Origin: Tupaia tana
Taxonomy: Eukaryota; Chordata; Mammalia; Scandentia; Tupaiidae
Reading direction: 5' to 3'
DNA length: 64,000 nt
Assembly (NCBI GenBank): GCA_026018925.1
Contig: JAKSZU010000138.1
Span: 434,001 to 498,000 of the forward strand
Shown: piece by piece, positions 23,341 through 36,600 of the stretch
How the letters are laid out: every line of letters begins with the position of its first letter
Position numbering within the stretch: the stretch's first letter is position 1
Made by a program: the position numbers and the translations under genes
The notes under the pieces: model-generated
Told to the model about the DNA's origin: nothing
Seen by the model: the letters and a program-made list of their open reading frames with translations, nothing else
Database searches by the model: none

Positions 23341-25655
23341 GTGGATTCTTCTCAGAGAATGGCTCAACTCTCCTGCCTGGGAGAAAGGAGCAGAAGGGCT
23401 TATTAACAAAACAAAAGATGGAGCTGAGAGCCAGAGAGAAATTCTACCTTTAAAAAAATCGTAAAAATGAAAAATTACCAAAAAAAATGAGGAGAAAGGA
23501 TCAGAGACAGACAGAGACCTCATCGACACAGGGACAGGGATAGAAGGCCAGAGGGGCTCCCTACCACACTAGCTTTGATTGCTGGAAGCTGAATTATGAG
23601 TAGAAAATTTTCATTTCTCCTGTGCCTGAAATATCTAGTTCCCAGTATCCATGTAGATTCCTCTCAGAGAATGGCTCAACTCTCCTGCCTGGAAGAAAGG
23701 AGCAGAGGGGCTTATTAACAAAACAAAATATGGATCTGAGAGCCAGAGAGAAATTCTACCATTAAAAAAATCGTAAACAGGAAAAATTACCAAAAAAAAA
23801 ATGAGGAGACAGGTGCAGAGAGAGACAGAGACCTCAGAGACACAGGGAAGGGATAGAAGGCCAGAGGGGCTCCCAGCACACTAGCTTTGCTTGCTGGAGG
23901 CTGAATTATGAGTAGAAAATCTTCATTTCTCCTGTGCCTGAAATATCTAGTTCCCAGTATCCATGTGGATTCTTCTCAGAGAATGGCTCAACTCTCCTGC
24001 CTGGGAGAAAGGAGCAGAAGTGCTTATTAACAAAACAAAAGATGGAGCTGAGAGCCAGAGAGAAATTCTACCTTTAAAAAAATCGTAAAAAGGAAAAATT
24101 ACCAAAAAAAAAAGAGGAGACAGGAGCAGAGGGAGCCAGAGACCTCAGAGACACAGGGACAGGGATAGAAGGCCAGAGGGGCTCCCTACCACAATAGCTT
24201 TGCTTGCTGAAGGCTGAATTATGAGTAGAAAATCTTCATTTCTCCTGTGCCTGAAATATCTAGTTCCCAGTATCCATGTGGATTCTTCTCAGAGAATGGC
24301 TCAACTCTCCTGCCTGGGAGAAAGGAGCAGAAGGGCTTATTAACAAAACAAAAGATGGAGCTGAGAGCCAGAGAGTAATTCTACCTTTAAAAAAATCGTA
24401 AAAATGAAAAATTACCAAAAAAAGGAGGAGACAGGATCAGAGAGAGACAGAGACCTCCGAGACACAGGGACAGTGATAGAAGGCCAGAGGGGCTCCCTAC
24501 CACACTAGCTTTGCTTGCTGGAGGCTGAATTATGAGTAGAAAATCTTCATTTCTCCTGTGCCTGAAATATCTAGTTCCCAGTATCCATGTGGATCCTTCT
24601 CAGAGAATGGCTCAACTCTCCTGCCTGGGAGATAGGAGCAGAAGGGGTTATTAACAAAACAAAAGATGGAGCTGAGAGCCAGAGAGAAATTCTACCTTTA
24701 AAAAAATCGTAAAAAGGAAAAATTACCAAAAAAAAATGAGGAGACAGGAGCAGAGAGAGACAGAGACCTCAGAGACACAGGGACAGGGATAGAAGGCCAG
24801 AGGGGCTCCCTACCACACTAGCCTTGCTTGCTGGAGGCTGAATTATGAGTAGAAAATCTTCAATTCTCCTGTGCCTGAAATATCTAGTTCCCAGTATCCA
24901 TGTGGATTCTTCTCAGAGAATGGCTCAACTCTCCTGCCTGGGAGAAAGGAGGAAAAAGGCTTATTAACAAGACAAAAGATGGAGCTGAGAGCCAGAGAGA
25001 AATTCTACCTTTAAAAAAATCGTAAAAAGGAAAAATTACCAAAAAAATGAGGAGACAGGAGCAGAGAGAGACAAAGACCTCAGAGACACAGGGACAGGGA
25101 TAGAAGGCCAGAGGGGCTCCCTACCACACTAGCTTTGCTTGCTAGAGTCTGAATTATGAGTAGAAAATCTTCATTTCTCCTGTGCCTGAAATATCTCGTT
25201 CCCAGTATCCATGTGGATTCTTCTCAGAGAATGGCTCAACTCTCCTGCCTGGGAGAAAGGAGCAGAAGGGCTTATTAACAAAACAAAAGATGGAGCTGAG
25301 AGCCAGAGAGAAATTCTACCTTTAAAAAAATCGTAAAAAGGAAAACTTACCAAAAAAACTGAGGAGATAGGAGAAGAGAGAGACAGAGACCTCTGAGACA
25401 CAGGGACAGGTATAGAAGGCCATAGGGGCTCCCTACCACACTAGCTTTGCTTGCTGGAGGCTGAATTATGAGTAGAAAATCTACATTTCTCCTGTGCCTG
25501 AAAAATCTAGTTCCCAGTATCCATGTGGTTTCTTCTCAGAGAATGGCTCAACTCTCCTGCCTGGGAGAAAGGAGCAGAAGGGCTTATTAACAAAACAAAA
25601 GATGGAGCTGAGAGCCAGAGAGAAATTCTACCTTTAAAAAAATCGTAAAAAGGAA
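23340..25655 (+). repeat. Eight-monomer block, second copy
   Basis: This block pairs with 19,280-21,590. Together with the preceding block it reproduces the 16,590-21,590 order but without the three monomers that lie at about 18,340-19,280 in the first copy. Small private differences include AGGTGCAG at 23,813 against AGGCGCAG, and AATCTACATTTC at 25,480 against AATCTTCATTTC. The match ends near 25,655, where GAGGAGACAGAATCAG replaces AAAGGATTAGAC. Confidence 0.85.
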
Positions 25656-28600
25656 AAATTACCAAAAAAAATGAGGAGACAGAATCAGAGAGGGACAGAG
25701 ACCTCAGAGACACAGGGACAGGGATAGAAGGCCAGAGGGGCTCCCTACCACACTAGCTTTGCTTGCTGGAGGCAGAATTATGAGTAGAAAATCTTCATTT
25801 CTCCTGTGCCTGAAATATCTAGTTCCCAGTATCCATGTGGATACTTCTCAGAGAATGGCTCAACTCTCCTGCCTGGAAGAAAGTAGCAGAAGGGCTTATT
25901 AACAAAACAAAAGATGGAGCTGAGACCCAGAGAGAAATTCTACCTTTAAAAAAATCGTAAAATGGAATAATTACCAAAAAAATCAGGAGACAGGAGCAGA
26001 GAGAGACAGAGACTTCAGAGACACAGGGACAGGGATAGAAGGCCAGAGGGGCTCCCTACCACACTAGCTTTGCTTGCTTGAGTCTGAATTATGAGTCGAA
26101 AATCTTCATTTCTCCTGTGCCTGAACTATCTAGTTCCCAGTATCCATGTGGATTCTTCTCAGAGAATGGCTCAACTCTCCTGCCTGGGAGAAAGGAGCAG
26201 AAGTGCTTATTAACAAAACAAAAGATGGAGCTGAGAGCCAGAGAGAAATTCTACCTTTAAAAAAATCATAAAAAGGAAAAATTACCAAAAAAATGAGAAG
26301 ACAGGAGCAGAGAGAGACAGAGAAGTCAGAGACACAGGGACAGGGATTGAAGGCCAGAGGGGCTCCCTACCACACTAGCTTTGCTTGCTGGAGGCTGAAT
26401 TATGAGTAGAAAATCTTCATTTCTCCTGTGCCTGAAATATCTAGTTCCCAGTATCCATGTGGATTCTTCTCAGAGAATGGCTCAACTCTCCTTCCTGGGA
26501 GAAAGGAGCAGAAGGGCTTATTAACAAAACAAAAGATGGAGCTGAGAGCCAGAGAGAAATTCTACCTTTAAAAAAATCGTAAAAAGGAAAACCTAGCAAA
26601 TAAAATGAGGAGACAGGAGCAGAGAGAGACAGAGACCTCTGAGACACAGGGACAGGGATAGAAGGCCAGAGGGGCTCCCTACCACACTAGCTTTGCTTGC
26701 TGGAGGCTGAATTATGAGTAGAAAATCTTCATTTCTCCTGTGCCTGAAATATCTAGTTCCCAGTATCCATGTGGATACTTCTCAGAGAATGGCTCAACTC
26801 TCCTGCCTAGGAGAAAGGAGCAGAAGGGCTTATTAACAAAACAGAAGATGGAGCTGAGAGCCAGAGAGAAATTCTACCTTTAAAAAAATCGTAAAAAGGA
26901 AAAATTACCAAAAAAAATGAGGAGACAGGATAAGAGAGAGACAGAGACCTCAGAGACACAGGGACAGGGATAGAAGGCCAGAGGGGCTCCCTACCACACT
27001 AGCTTTGCTTGCTGGAGGCTGAATTATGAGTAGGAAATCTTCATTTCTACTGTGCCTGAAATATCTAGTTCCCAGTATCCATGTGGATCCTTCTCAGAGA
27101 ATGGCTCAACTCTCCTGCCTGGGAGAAAGGAGCAGAAGGGCTTATTAACAAAACAAAAGATGGAGCTGAGAGCCAGAGACAAATTCTACCTTTAAAAAAT
27201 CGTAAAAAGGAAAAATTACCAAAAAAAATGAGAAGACAGGAGCAGAGAGAGACAGAGACGTCAGAGACACAGGGACAGGGATAGAAGGCCAGAGGGGCTC
27301 CCTACCACACTAGCTTTGCTTGCTGGAGGCTGAATTATGAGTAGAAAATCTTCATTTCTCCTGTGCCTGAAATATCTAGTTCCCAGTATCCATGTGGATA
27401 CTTCTCAGAGAATGGCTCAACTCTCCTGCCTGGGAGAAAGGAGCAGAAGGGCTTATTAACAAAACAAAAGATGGAGCTGAGAGCCAGAGAGAAATTCTAC
27501 CTTTAAAAAAATCGTAAAAAGGAAAAATTACCAAAAAAATATGAAGAGACTGGAGCAGAGAGAGACAGAGACCTCAGAGACACAGGGACAGGGAAAGAAG
27601 GCCAGAGGGGCTCCCTACCACAATAGCTTTGCTTGCTGGAGGCTGAATTATGAGTAGAAAATCTTCATTTCTCCTGTGCCTGAAATATCTAGTTCCCAGT
27701 ATCCATGTGGATTCTTCTCAGAGAATGGCTCAACTCTCCTGCCTGGGAGAAAGGAGCAGAAGGGCTTATTAACAAAACAAAAGATGGAGCTGAGAGCCAG
27801 AGAGAAATTCTACCTTTAAAAAAATCGTAAAAAGGAAGAATTACCAAAAAAATATAGGAGACAGGAGCAGAGAGAGACAGAGACCTCAGAGACACAGGGA
27901 CAGGGATAGAAGGCCAGAGGGGCTCCCTACCACACTAGCTTTGCTTGCTGGAGGCTGAATTATGAGAAGAAAATCTTCATATCTCCTGTGCCTGAAATAT
28001 CTAGTTCCCAGTATCCATGTGGATTCTTCTCAGAGAATGGCTCAACTCTCCTGCTTGGGAGAAAGGAGCAGAAGGGCTTATTAACAAAAACAAAAGATGG
28101 AGGTGAGAGCCAGAGAGGAATTCTACCTTTGAAAAAATCGTAAAAAGGAAAAATTTCCAAAAAAAAAATGAGGAGACAGGAGCAGAGAGAGACAGAGACC
28201 TCAGAGACACAGGGACAGGGATAGAAGGCCAGAGGGGCTCCCTACCACACTAGCTTTGCTTGCTGGAGGCTGAATTATGAGTAGAAAATCTTCATTTCTC
28301 CTGTGCCTGAAATATCTAGTTCCCAGTATCCATGTGGATTCTTCTCAGAGAATGGCTCAACTCTCCTGCCTGGGAGAAAAGAGCAGAAGGGCTTATTAAC
28401 AAAACAAAAGATGGAGCTGAGAGCCAGAGAGAAATTCTACCTTTAAAAAAATCGTAAAAAGGAAAAATTACCAAAAAAAAATGAGGAGACAGGAGCAGAG
28501 AGAGACAGAGACCTCAGAGATATAGGGACAGGGATAGAAGGCCAGAGGGGCTCCCTACCACACTAGCTTTGCTTGCTGGAGGCTGAATTATGAGTAGAAA

Positions 28601-29580
28601 ATCTTCATTTCTCCTGTGCCTGAAATATCTAGTTCCCATTATCCATGTGGATTCTTCTCAGAGAATGGCTTAACTCTCCTGCCTGGGAGAAAGGAGCAGA
28701 AGGGCTTATTAACAAAACAAAAGATGGAGCTGAGAGCCAGAGAGAAATTCTACCTTTAAAAAAATCGTAAAAATGAAAAATTAACAAAAAAAAATGAGGA
28801 GAAAGGATCAGAGAGAGACAGAGACCTCAGAGACACAGGGACAGGGATAGAAGGCCAGAGGGGCTCCCTACCACACTAGCTTTGATTGCTGGAAGCTGAA
28901 TTATGAGTAGAAAATTTTCATTTCTCCTGTGCCTGAAATATCTAGTTCCCAGTATCCATGTAGATTCCTCTCAGAGAATGGCTCAACTCTCCTGCCTGGG
29001 AGAAAGGAGCAGAGGGGCTTATTAACAAAACAAAATATGGATCTGAGAGCCAGAGAGTAATTCTACCTTTAAAAAAACCGTAAACAGGAAAAATTACCAA
29101 AAAAAAAATGAGGAGACAGGAGCAGAGAGAGACAGAGACCTCAGAGACACAGGGACAGGGATAGAAGGCCAGAGGGGCTCCCAGCACACTAGCTTTGCTT
29201 GCAGGAGGCTGAATTATGAGTAGAAAATCTTCATTTCTCCTGTGCCTGAAATATCTAGTTCCCAGTATCCATGTGGATTCTTCTCAGAGAATGGCTCAAA
29301 TCTCCTGCCTGGGAGAAAGGAGCAGAAGGGCTAATTAACAAAACAAAAGATGGAGCTGAGAGCCAGAGAGAAATCCTACCTTTAAAAAAATCGTAAAAAG
29401 GAAAAATTACCAAAAAATATGAGGAGACAGGAGCAGAGAGAGACAGAGACCTCAGAGACACAGGGACAGGGATAGAAGGCCAGAGGGGCTCCCTACCACA
29501 CTAGCTTTGCCTGCTGGCCGCTGAATTATGAGTAGAAAATCTTCATTTCTCCTGTGCCTGAAATATCTAGTTCCCAGTAT
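25655..29580 (+). repeat. Intermediate block with diverged relatives on both sides
   Basis: 25,790-27,060 resembles 29,850-31,120 at a 4,062-bp offset (shared GAAGAAAGTAGC, AAAATGGAATAATT, AATCAGG, GAGTCGAAAATC, AGCAAATAAAATGAGG, CCTAGGAG, ACAGAAGATGG, AGGATAAGAG). 26,900-29,880 matches 36,885-39,870. 27,690-29,880 is a more diverged relative of 18,320-20,200 (GAAGAATTACC, GAGAAGAAAATC, TTGGGAG, GATATAGGG, CATTATCC, GGCTTAAC, TGTAGATTCCTC). The CTGCTGGCCGCTG change near 29,515 marks relatives at 39,507 and 41,692. Confidence 0.75.
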
Positions 29581-32391
29581 CCATGTGGATCCTTCTCAGA
29601 GAATGGCTCAACTCTCCTGCCTGGGAGAAAGGAGCAGAAGGGCTTATTAACAAAACAAAAGATGGAGCTGAGAGCCAGAGAGAAATTCTACCTTTAAAAA
29701 AATCGTAAAAAGGAAAAATTACCAAAAAAAAAAGAGAAGACAGGAGCAGAGAGAGCCAGAGACCTCAGAGACACAGGGACAGGGATAGAAGGCCAGAGGG
29801 GCTCCCTAGCACAATAGCTTTGCTTGCTGAAGGCTGAATTATGAGTAGAAAATCTTCATTTCTCCTGTGCCTGAAATATCTAGTTCCCAGTATGCATGTG
29901 GATACTTCTCAGAGAATGGCTCAACTCTCCTGAATGGAAGAAAGTAGCAGAAGGGCTTATTAACAAAACAAAAGATGGAGCTGAGAGCCAGAGAGAAATT
30001 CTACCTTTAAAAAAATCGTAAAATGGAATAATTACCAAAAAAATCAGGAGACAGGAGCAGAGAGAGACTGAGACCTCAGAGACACAGGGACAGGGATAGA
30101 AGGCCAGAGGGGCTCCCTACCACACTAGCTTTGCTTGCTTGAGGCTGAATTATGAGTCGAAAATCTTCATTTCTCCTGTACCTGAACTATCTAGTTCCCA
30201 GTATCCATGTGGATTCTTCTCAGAGAATGGCTCAACTCTCCTGCCTGGGAGAAAGGAGCAGAAGTGCTTATTAACAAAACAAAAGATGGAGCTGAGAGCC
30301 AGAGAGAAATTCTACCTTTAAAAAAATCATAAAAAGGAAAAATTACCAAAAAAAATGAGAAGACAGGAGCAGAGAGAGACAGAGACGTCAGAGACACAGG
30401 GACAGGGATAGAAGGCCAGAGGGGCTCCCTACCACACTAGCTTTGCTTGCTGGAGGCTGAATTATGAGTAGAAAATCTTCATTTCTCCTGTGCCTGAAAT
30501 ATCTAGTTCCCAGTATCCATGTGGATTCTTCTCAGAGAATGGCTCAACTCTCCTTCCTGGGAGAAAGGAGCAGAAGGGCTTATTAACAAAACAAAAGATG
30601 GAGCTGAGAGCCAGAGAGAAATTCTACCTTTAAAAAAATCGTAAAAAGGAAAACTTAGCAAATAAAATGAGGAGACAGGAGCAGAGAGAGACAGAGACCT
30701 CTGAGACACAGGGACAGGGATAGAAGGCCAGAGGGGCTCCCTACCACACTAGCTTTGCTTGCTGGAGGCTGAATTATGAGTAGAAAATCTTCATTTCTCC
30801 TGTGCCTGAAATATCTAGTTCCCAGTATCCATGTGGATACTTCTCAGAGAATGGCTCAACTCTCCTGCCTAGGAGAAAGGAGCAGAAGGGATTATTAACA
30901 AAACAGAAGATGGAGCTGAGAGCCAGAGAGAAATTCTACCTTTAAAAAAATCGTAAAAAGGAAAAATTACCAAAAAAAATGAGGAGACAGGATAAGAGAG
31001 AGACAGAGACCTCAGAGACACAGGGACAGGGATAGAAGGCCAGAGGGGCTCCCTACCACACTAGCTTTGCTTGCTGGAGGCTGAATTATGAGTAGGAAAT
31101 CTTCATTTCTCCTGTGCCTGAAATATCTAGTTCCCAGTATCCATGTGGATTCTTCTCAAAGAATGGCTCAACTCTCCTGCCTGGGAGAAAGGAGCAGAAG
31201 TGCTTATTAACAAAACAAAAGATGGAGCTGAGAGCAAGAGACAAATTCTACCTTTAAAAAATCGTAAAAAGGAAAAATTACCAAAAAAAAATGAGAAGAC
31301 AGGAGCAGAGAGAGACAGAGACGTCAGAGACACAGGGACAGGGATAGAAGGCCAGAGGGGCTCCCTACCACACTAGCTTTGCTTGCTGGAGGCTGAATTA
31401 TGAGTAGAAAATCTTCATTTCTCCTGTGCCTGAAATATCTAGTTCCCAGTATCCATGTGGATACTTCTCAGAGAATGGCCCAACTCTCCTGCCTGGGAGA
31501 AAGGAGCAGAAGGGCTTATTAACAAAACAAAAGATGGAGCTGAGAGCCAGAGAGAAATTCTACCTTTAAAAAAATCGTAAAAAGGAAAAATTACCAAAAA
31601 AAAATGAAGAGACTGGAGCAGAGAGAGACAGAGACCTCAGAGACACAGGGACAGGGAAAGAAGGCCAGAGGGGCTCCCTACCACACTAGCTTTGCATGCT
31701 GGAGGCTGAATTATGAGTTGAAAATCTTCATTTCTCCTGTGCCTGAAATATCTAGTTCCCAGTATCCATGTGGATTCTTCTCAGAGAATGGCTCAACTCT
31801 CCTGCCTGGGAGAAAGGAGCAGAAGGGCTTATTAACAAAACAAAAGATGGAGCTGAGAGTCAGAGAGTAATTCTACCTTTAAAAAAATCGTAAAAAGGAA
31901 AAATTACCAAAAAAAATGAGGAGAGAGGTTCAGAGGGAGACAGAGACCTCAGAGACACAGGGACAGGGATAGAAGGCCAGAGGGGCTCCCTACCGCACTA
32001 GCTTCGCTTGCTGGAGGCTGAATTATGAGTAGAAATCTTCATTTCTCCTGTGCCTGAAATATCTAGTTCCCAGTATCCATGTGGATTCTTCTCAGAGAAT
32101 GGCTCAACTCTCTTGCCTGGGAGAAAGGAGCAGAAGGGCTTATTAACAAAACAAAAGATGGAGCTGAGAGCCAGCGAGAAATTCTACCTTTAAAAAAATC
32201 GTAAAAAGGAAAAAATACCAAAAAAAAAAATGAGGAGACAGGAGCAGAGAAAGACAGAGACCTCAGAGACACAGGGACAGTGAGAGAAGGCCAGAGGGGC
32301 TCCCTACCACACTAGCTTTGCTTGCTGGAGGCTGAATTATGAGTAGGAAATCTTCATTTCTCCTGTGCCTGAAATATCTAGTTCCCAGTAT
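29580..32391 (+). repeat. 9-monomer higher-order unit, copy 1 (2,812 bp)
   Basis: This matches the next 2,812 bp nearly perfectly across nine monomers. Shared rare changes include GAATGGAAGAAAGTAGC, ACCTGAACTATC, AGACGTCAGAG, CTCTCCTTCC, AGGGATTATTAAC, CTTCTCAAAGAATGG, ATGGCCCAAC, TTTGCATGCTGG, GAGTTGAAAATC, AGGTTCAGAGGGAG, AGTAGAAATC and GCCAGCGAG. A visible difference is TATGCATGTGG at 29,893 against TATCCATGTGG at 32,705. Confidence 0.9.
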
Positions 32392-35203
32392 CCATGTGGA
32401 TCCTTCTCAGAGAATGGCTCAACTCTCCTGCCTGGGAGAAAGGAGCAGAAGGGCTTATTAACAAAACAAAAGATGGAGCTGAGAGCCAGAGAGAAATTCT
32501 ACCTTTAAAAAAATCGTAAAAAGGAAAAATTACCAAAAAAAAAAAGAGAAGACAGGAGCAGAGAGAGCCAGAGACCTCAGAGACACAGGGACAGGGATAG
32601 AAGGCCAGAGGGGCTCCCTAGCACAATAGCTTTGCTTGCTGAAGGCTGAATTATGAGTAGAAAATCTTCATTTCTCCTGTGCCTGAAATATCTAGTTCCC
32701 AGTATCCATGTGGATACTTCTCAGAGAATGGCTCAACTCTCCTGAATGGAAGAAAGTAGCAGAAGGGCTTATTAACAAAACAAAAGATGGAGCTGAGAGC
32801 CAGAGAGAAATTCTACCTTTAAAAAAATCGTAAAATGGAATAATTACCAAAAAAATCAGGAGACAGGAGCAGAGAGAGACTGAGACCTCAGAGACACAGG
32901 GACAGGGATAGAAGGCCAGAGGGGCTCCCTACCACACTAGCTTTGCTTGCTTGAGGCTGAATTATGAGTCGAAAATCTTCATTTCTCCTGTACCTGAACT
33001 ATCTAGTTCCCAGTATCCATGTGGATTCTTCTCAGAGAATGGCTCAACTCTCCTGCCTGGGAGAAAGGAGCAGAAGTGCTTATTAACAAAACAAAAGATG
33101 GAGCTGAGAGCCAGAGAGAAATTCTACCTTTAAAAAAATCATAAAAAGGAAAAATTACCAAAAAAAATGAGAAGACAGGAGCAGAGAGAGACAGAGACGT
33201 CAGAGACACAGGGACAGGGATAGAAGGCCAGAGGGGCTCCCTACCACACTAGCTTTGCTTGCTGGAGGCTGAATTATGAGTAGAAAATCTTCATTTCTCC
33301 TGTGCCTGAAATATCTAGTTCCCAGTATCCATGTGGATTCTTCTCAGAGAATGGCTCAACTCTCCTTCCTGGGAGAAAGGAGCAGAAGGGCTTATTAACA
33401 AAACAAAAGATGGAGCTGAGAGCCAGAGAGAAATTCTACCTTTAAAAAAATCGTAAAAAGGAAAACTTAGCAAATAAAATGAGGAGACAGGAGCAGAGAG
33501 AGACAGAGACCTCTGAGACACAGGGACAGGGATAGAAGGCCAGAGGGGCTCCCTACCACACTAGCTTTGCTTGCTGGAGGCTGAATTATGAGTAGAAAAT
33601 CTTCATTTCTCCTGTGCCTGAAATATCTAGTTCCCAGTATCCATGTGGATACTTCTCAGAGAATGGCTCAACTCTCCTGCCTAGGAGAAAGGAGCAGAAG
33701 GGATTATTAACAAAACAGAAGATGGAGCTGAGAGCCAGAGAGAAATTCTACCTTTAAAAAAATCGTAAAAAGGAAAAATTACCAAAAAAAATGAGGAGAC
33801 AGGATAAGAGAGAGACAGAGACCTCAGAGACACAGGGACAGGGATAGAAGGCCAGAGGGGCTCCCTACCACACTAGCTTTGCTTGCTGGAGGCTGAATTA
33901 TGAGTAGGAAATCTTCATTTCTCCTGTGCCTGAAATATCTAGTTCCCAGTATCCATGTGGATTCTTCTCAAAGAATGGCTCAACTCTCCTGCCTGGGAGA
34001 AAGGAGCAGAAGTGCTTATTAACAAAACAAAAGATGGAGCTGAGAGCAAGAGACAAATTCTACCTTTAAAAAATCGTAAAAAGGAAAAATTACCAAAAAA
34101 AAATGAGAAGACAGGAGCAGAGAGAGACAGAGACGTCAGAGACACAGGGACAGGGATAGAAGGCCAGAGGGGCTCCCTACCACACTAGCTTTGCTTGCTG
34201 GAGGCTGAATTATGAGTAGAAAATCTTCATTTCTCCTGTGCCTGAAATATCTAGTTCCCAGTATCCATGTGGATACTTCTCAGAGAATGGCCCAACTCTC
34301 CTGCCTGGGAGAAAGGAGCAGAAGGGCTTATTAACAAAACAAAAGATGGAGCTGAGAGCCAGAGAGAAATTCTACCTTTAAAAAAATCGTAAAAAGGAAA
34401 AATTACCAAAAAAAAATGAAGAGACTGGAGCAGAGAGAGACAGAGACCTCAGAGACACAGGGACAGGGAAAGAAGGCCAGAGGGGCTCCCTACCACACTA
34501 GCTTTGCATGCTGGAGGCTGAATTATGAGTTGAAAATCTTCATTTCTCCTGTGCCTGAAATATCTAGTTCCCAGTATCCATGTGGATTCTTCTCAGAGAA
34601 TGGCTCAACTCTCCTGCCTGGGAGAAAGGAGCAGAAGGGCTTATTAACAAAACAAAAGATGGAGCTGAGAGTCAGAGAGTAATTCTACCTTTAAAAAAAT
34701 CGTAAAAAGGAAAAATTACCAAAAAAAATGAGGAGAGAGGTTCAGAGGGAGACAGAGACCTCAGAGACACAGGGACAGGGATAGAAGGCCAGAGGGGCTC
34801 CCTACCGCACTAGCTTCGCTTGCTGGAGGCTGAATTATGAGTAGAAATCTTCATTTCTCCTGTGCCTGAAATATCTAGTTCCCAGTATCCATGTGGATTC
34901 TTCTCAGAGAATGGCTCAACTCTCTTGCCTGGGAGAAAGGAGCAGAAGGGCTTATTAACAAAACAAAAGATGGAGCTGAGAGCCAGCGAGAAATTCTACC
35001 TTTAAAAAAATCGTAAAAAGGAAAAAATACCAAAAAAAAAAATGAGGAGACAGGAGCAGAGAAAGACAGAGACCTCAGAGACACAGGGACAGTGAGAGAA
35101 GGCCAGAGGGGCTCCCTACCACACTAGCTTTGCTTGCTGGAGGCTGAATTATGAGTAGGAAATCTTCATTTCTCCTGTGCCTGAAATATCTAGTTCCCAG
35201 TAT
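32392..35203 (+). repeat. 9-monomer higher-order unit, copy 2
   Basis: This is the tandem partner of 29,580-32,391. It ends at about 35,203, where GTGGATTCTTC and the GAGCAAGAGAG family begin instead of the GTGGATCCTTC monomer that starts the unit. The near absence of substitutions between the copies points to a recent unequal exchange. Confidence 0.9.
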
Positions 35204-36600
35204 CCATGTGGATTCTTCTCAGAGAATGGCTCAACTCTCCTGCCTGGGAGAAAGGAGCAGAAGTGCTTATTAACAAAACAAAAGATGGAGCTGAGAGCAA
35301 GAGAGAAATTCTACCTTTAAAAAATCGTAAAAAGGAAAAATTACCCAAAAAAATGAGAAGATAGGAGCAGAGAGAGACAGAGACCTCAGAGACACAGGGA
35401 CAGGGATAGAAGGCCAGAGGGGCTCCCTATCACACTAGCTTTGCTTGCTGGAGGCTGAATTATGAGTAGAAAATCTTCATTTCTCCTGTGCCTGAAATAT
35501 CTAGTTCCCAGTTTCCATGTGGATACTTCTCAGAGAATGGCTCAACTCTCCTGCCTGGGAGAAAGGAGCAGAAGGGCTTATTAACAAAACAAAAGATGGA
35601 GCTGAAAGCCAGAGAGAAAATCTACCTTTAAAAAAATCATAAAAAGGAAAAATTACCAAAAAAAATGAGGAGACTGGAGCAGAGAAAGACAGAGACCTCA
35701 GAGACACAGGGACAGGGAAAGAAGGCCAGAGGGGCTCCCTACCACACTAGCTTTGCTTGCTGGAGGCGGAATTATGAGTAGAAAATCTTCATTTCTCCTG
35801 TGCCTGAAATATCTAGTTCCCAGTATCCATGTGGATTCTTCTCAGAGAATGGCTCAACTCTCCTGCCTGGGAGAAAGGAGCAGAAGGGCTTATTAACAAA
35901 ACAAAAGATGGAGCTGAGAGCCAGAGAGAAATTCTATCTTTAAAAAAATCGTAAAAAGGAAAAATTACCCCCCAAAAAATGAGGAGACCGGAGCAGAGAG
36001 AGACAGAGACCTCAGAGACACAGGGACAGGGATAGAAGGCCAGAGGGGCTCCCTACCACACTAGCTTTGCTTGCTGGAGGCTGAATTATGAGTAGAAAAT
36101 CTTCATTTCTCCTGTGCCTGAAATATCTAGTTCCCAGTATCCATGTGGATTCTTCTCAGAGAATGGCTCAACTCTCCTGCCTGGGAGAAAGGAGCAGAAG
36201 GGCTTATTAACAAAACAAAAGATGGAGCTGAGAGCCAGAGAGAAATTCTACCTTTAAAAAAATCCTAAAATGGAAAAATTACCAAAAAAAATGAGGAGAC
36301 AGGAGCAGAGAGAGACAGAGACCTCAGAGACACAGGGACAGGGATAGAAGGCCAGATGGGCTCCCTACCACACAAGCTTTGCTTGCTGGAGGCTGAATTA
36401 AGAGTAGAAAATCTTCATTTCTCCTGTGCCTGAAATATCTAGTTCCAGTATCCATGTGGATCCTTCTCACAGAATGGCTCAACTCTCCTGCCTGGGAGAC
36501 AGGAGCAGAAGGGCGTATTAACAAAACAAAATATGGAGCTGAGAGCCAGAGAGAAATTCTACCTTTAAAAAAATCGTAAGAAGGAAAAATTACCAAAAAT
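35204..36600 (+). repeat. Block shared with ~47,700-49,085 (offset ~12,490)
   Basis: Shared marks in order are GAGCAAGAGAG, six-A tract, ACCCAAAAAAATGAGAAG, CAGTTTCCATG, GCTGAAAGCC, GAGAAAATCT, AAATCATAAAAAGG, GAGACTGG, GGCGGAATT, ATTCTATCTTT, a C-run after ATTACC (CCCCC here, CCCCT there), GAGACCGG, CAGATGGGCTCC, CACAAGCTTTGC, TTCCAGTATCC, GGGCGTATT and AAAATATGG. The two diverge at about 36,600/49,090, where this copy passes directly to the CACAAGGAC monomer that lies one monomer further on at 49,440. Confidence 0.85.

Noticed and set aside
35960-35985. C-run (ATTACCCCCCAAAAAATG) as a possible functional element or sequencing artefact
   Set aside because: The related copy at 48,456-48,470 has a similar CCCCCT run and 4,116 has CCCCC, so it is an inherited family variant, not a single-read error or a distinct element.
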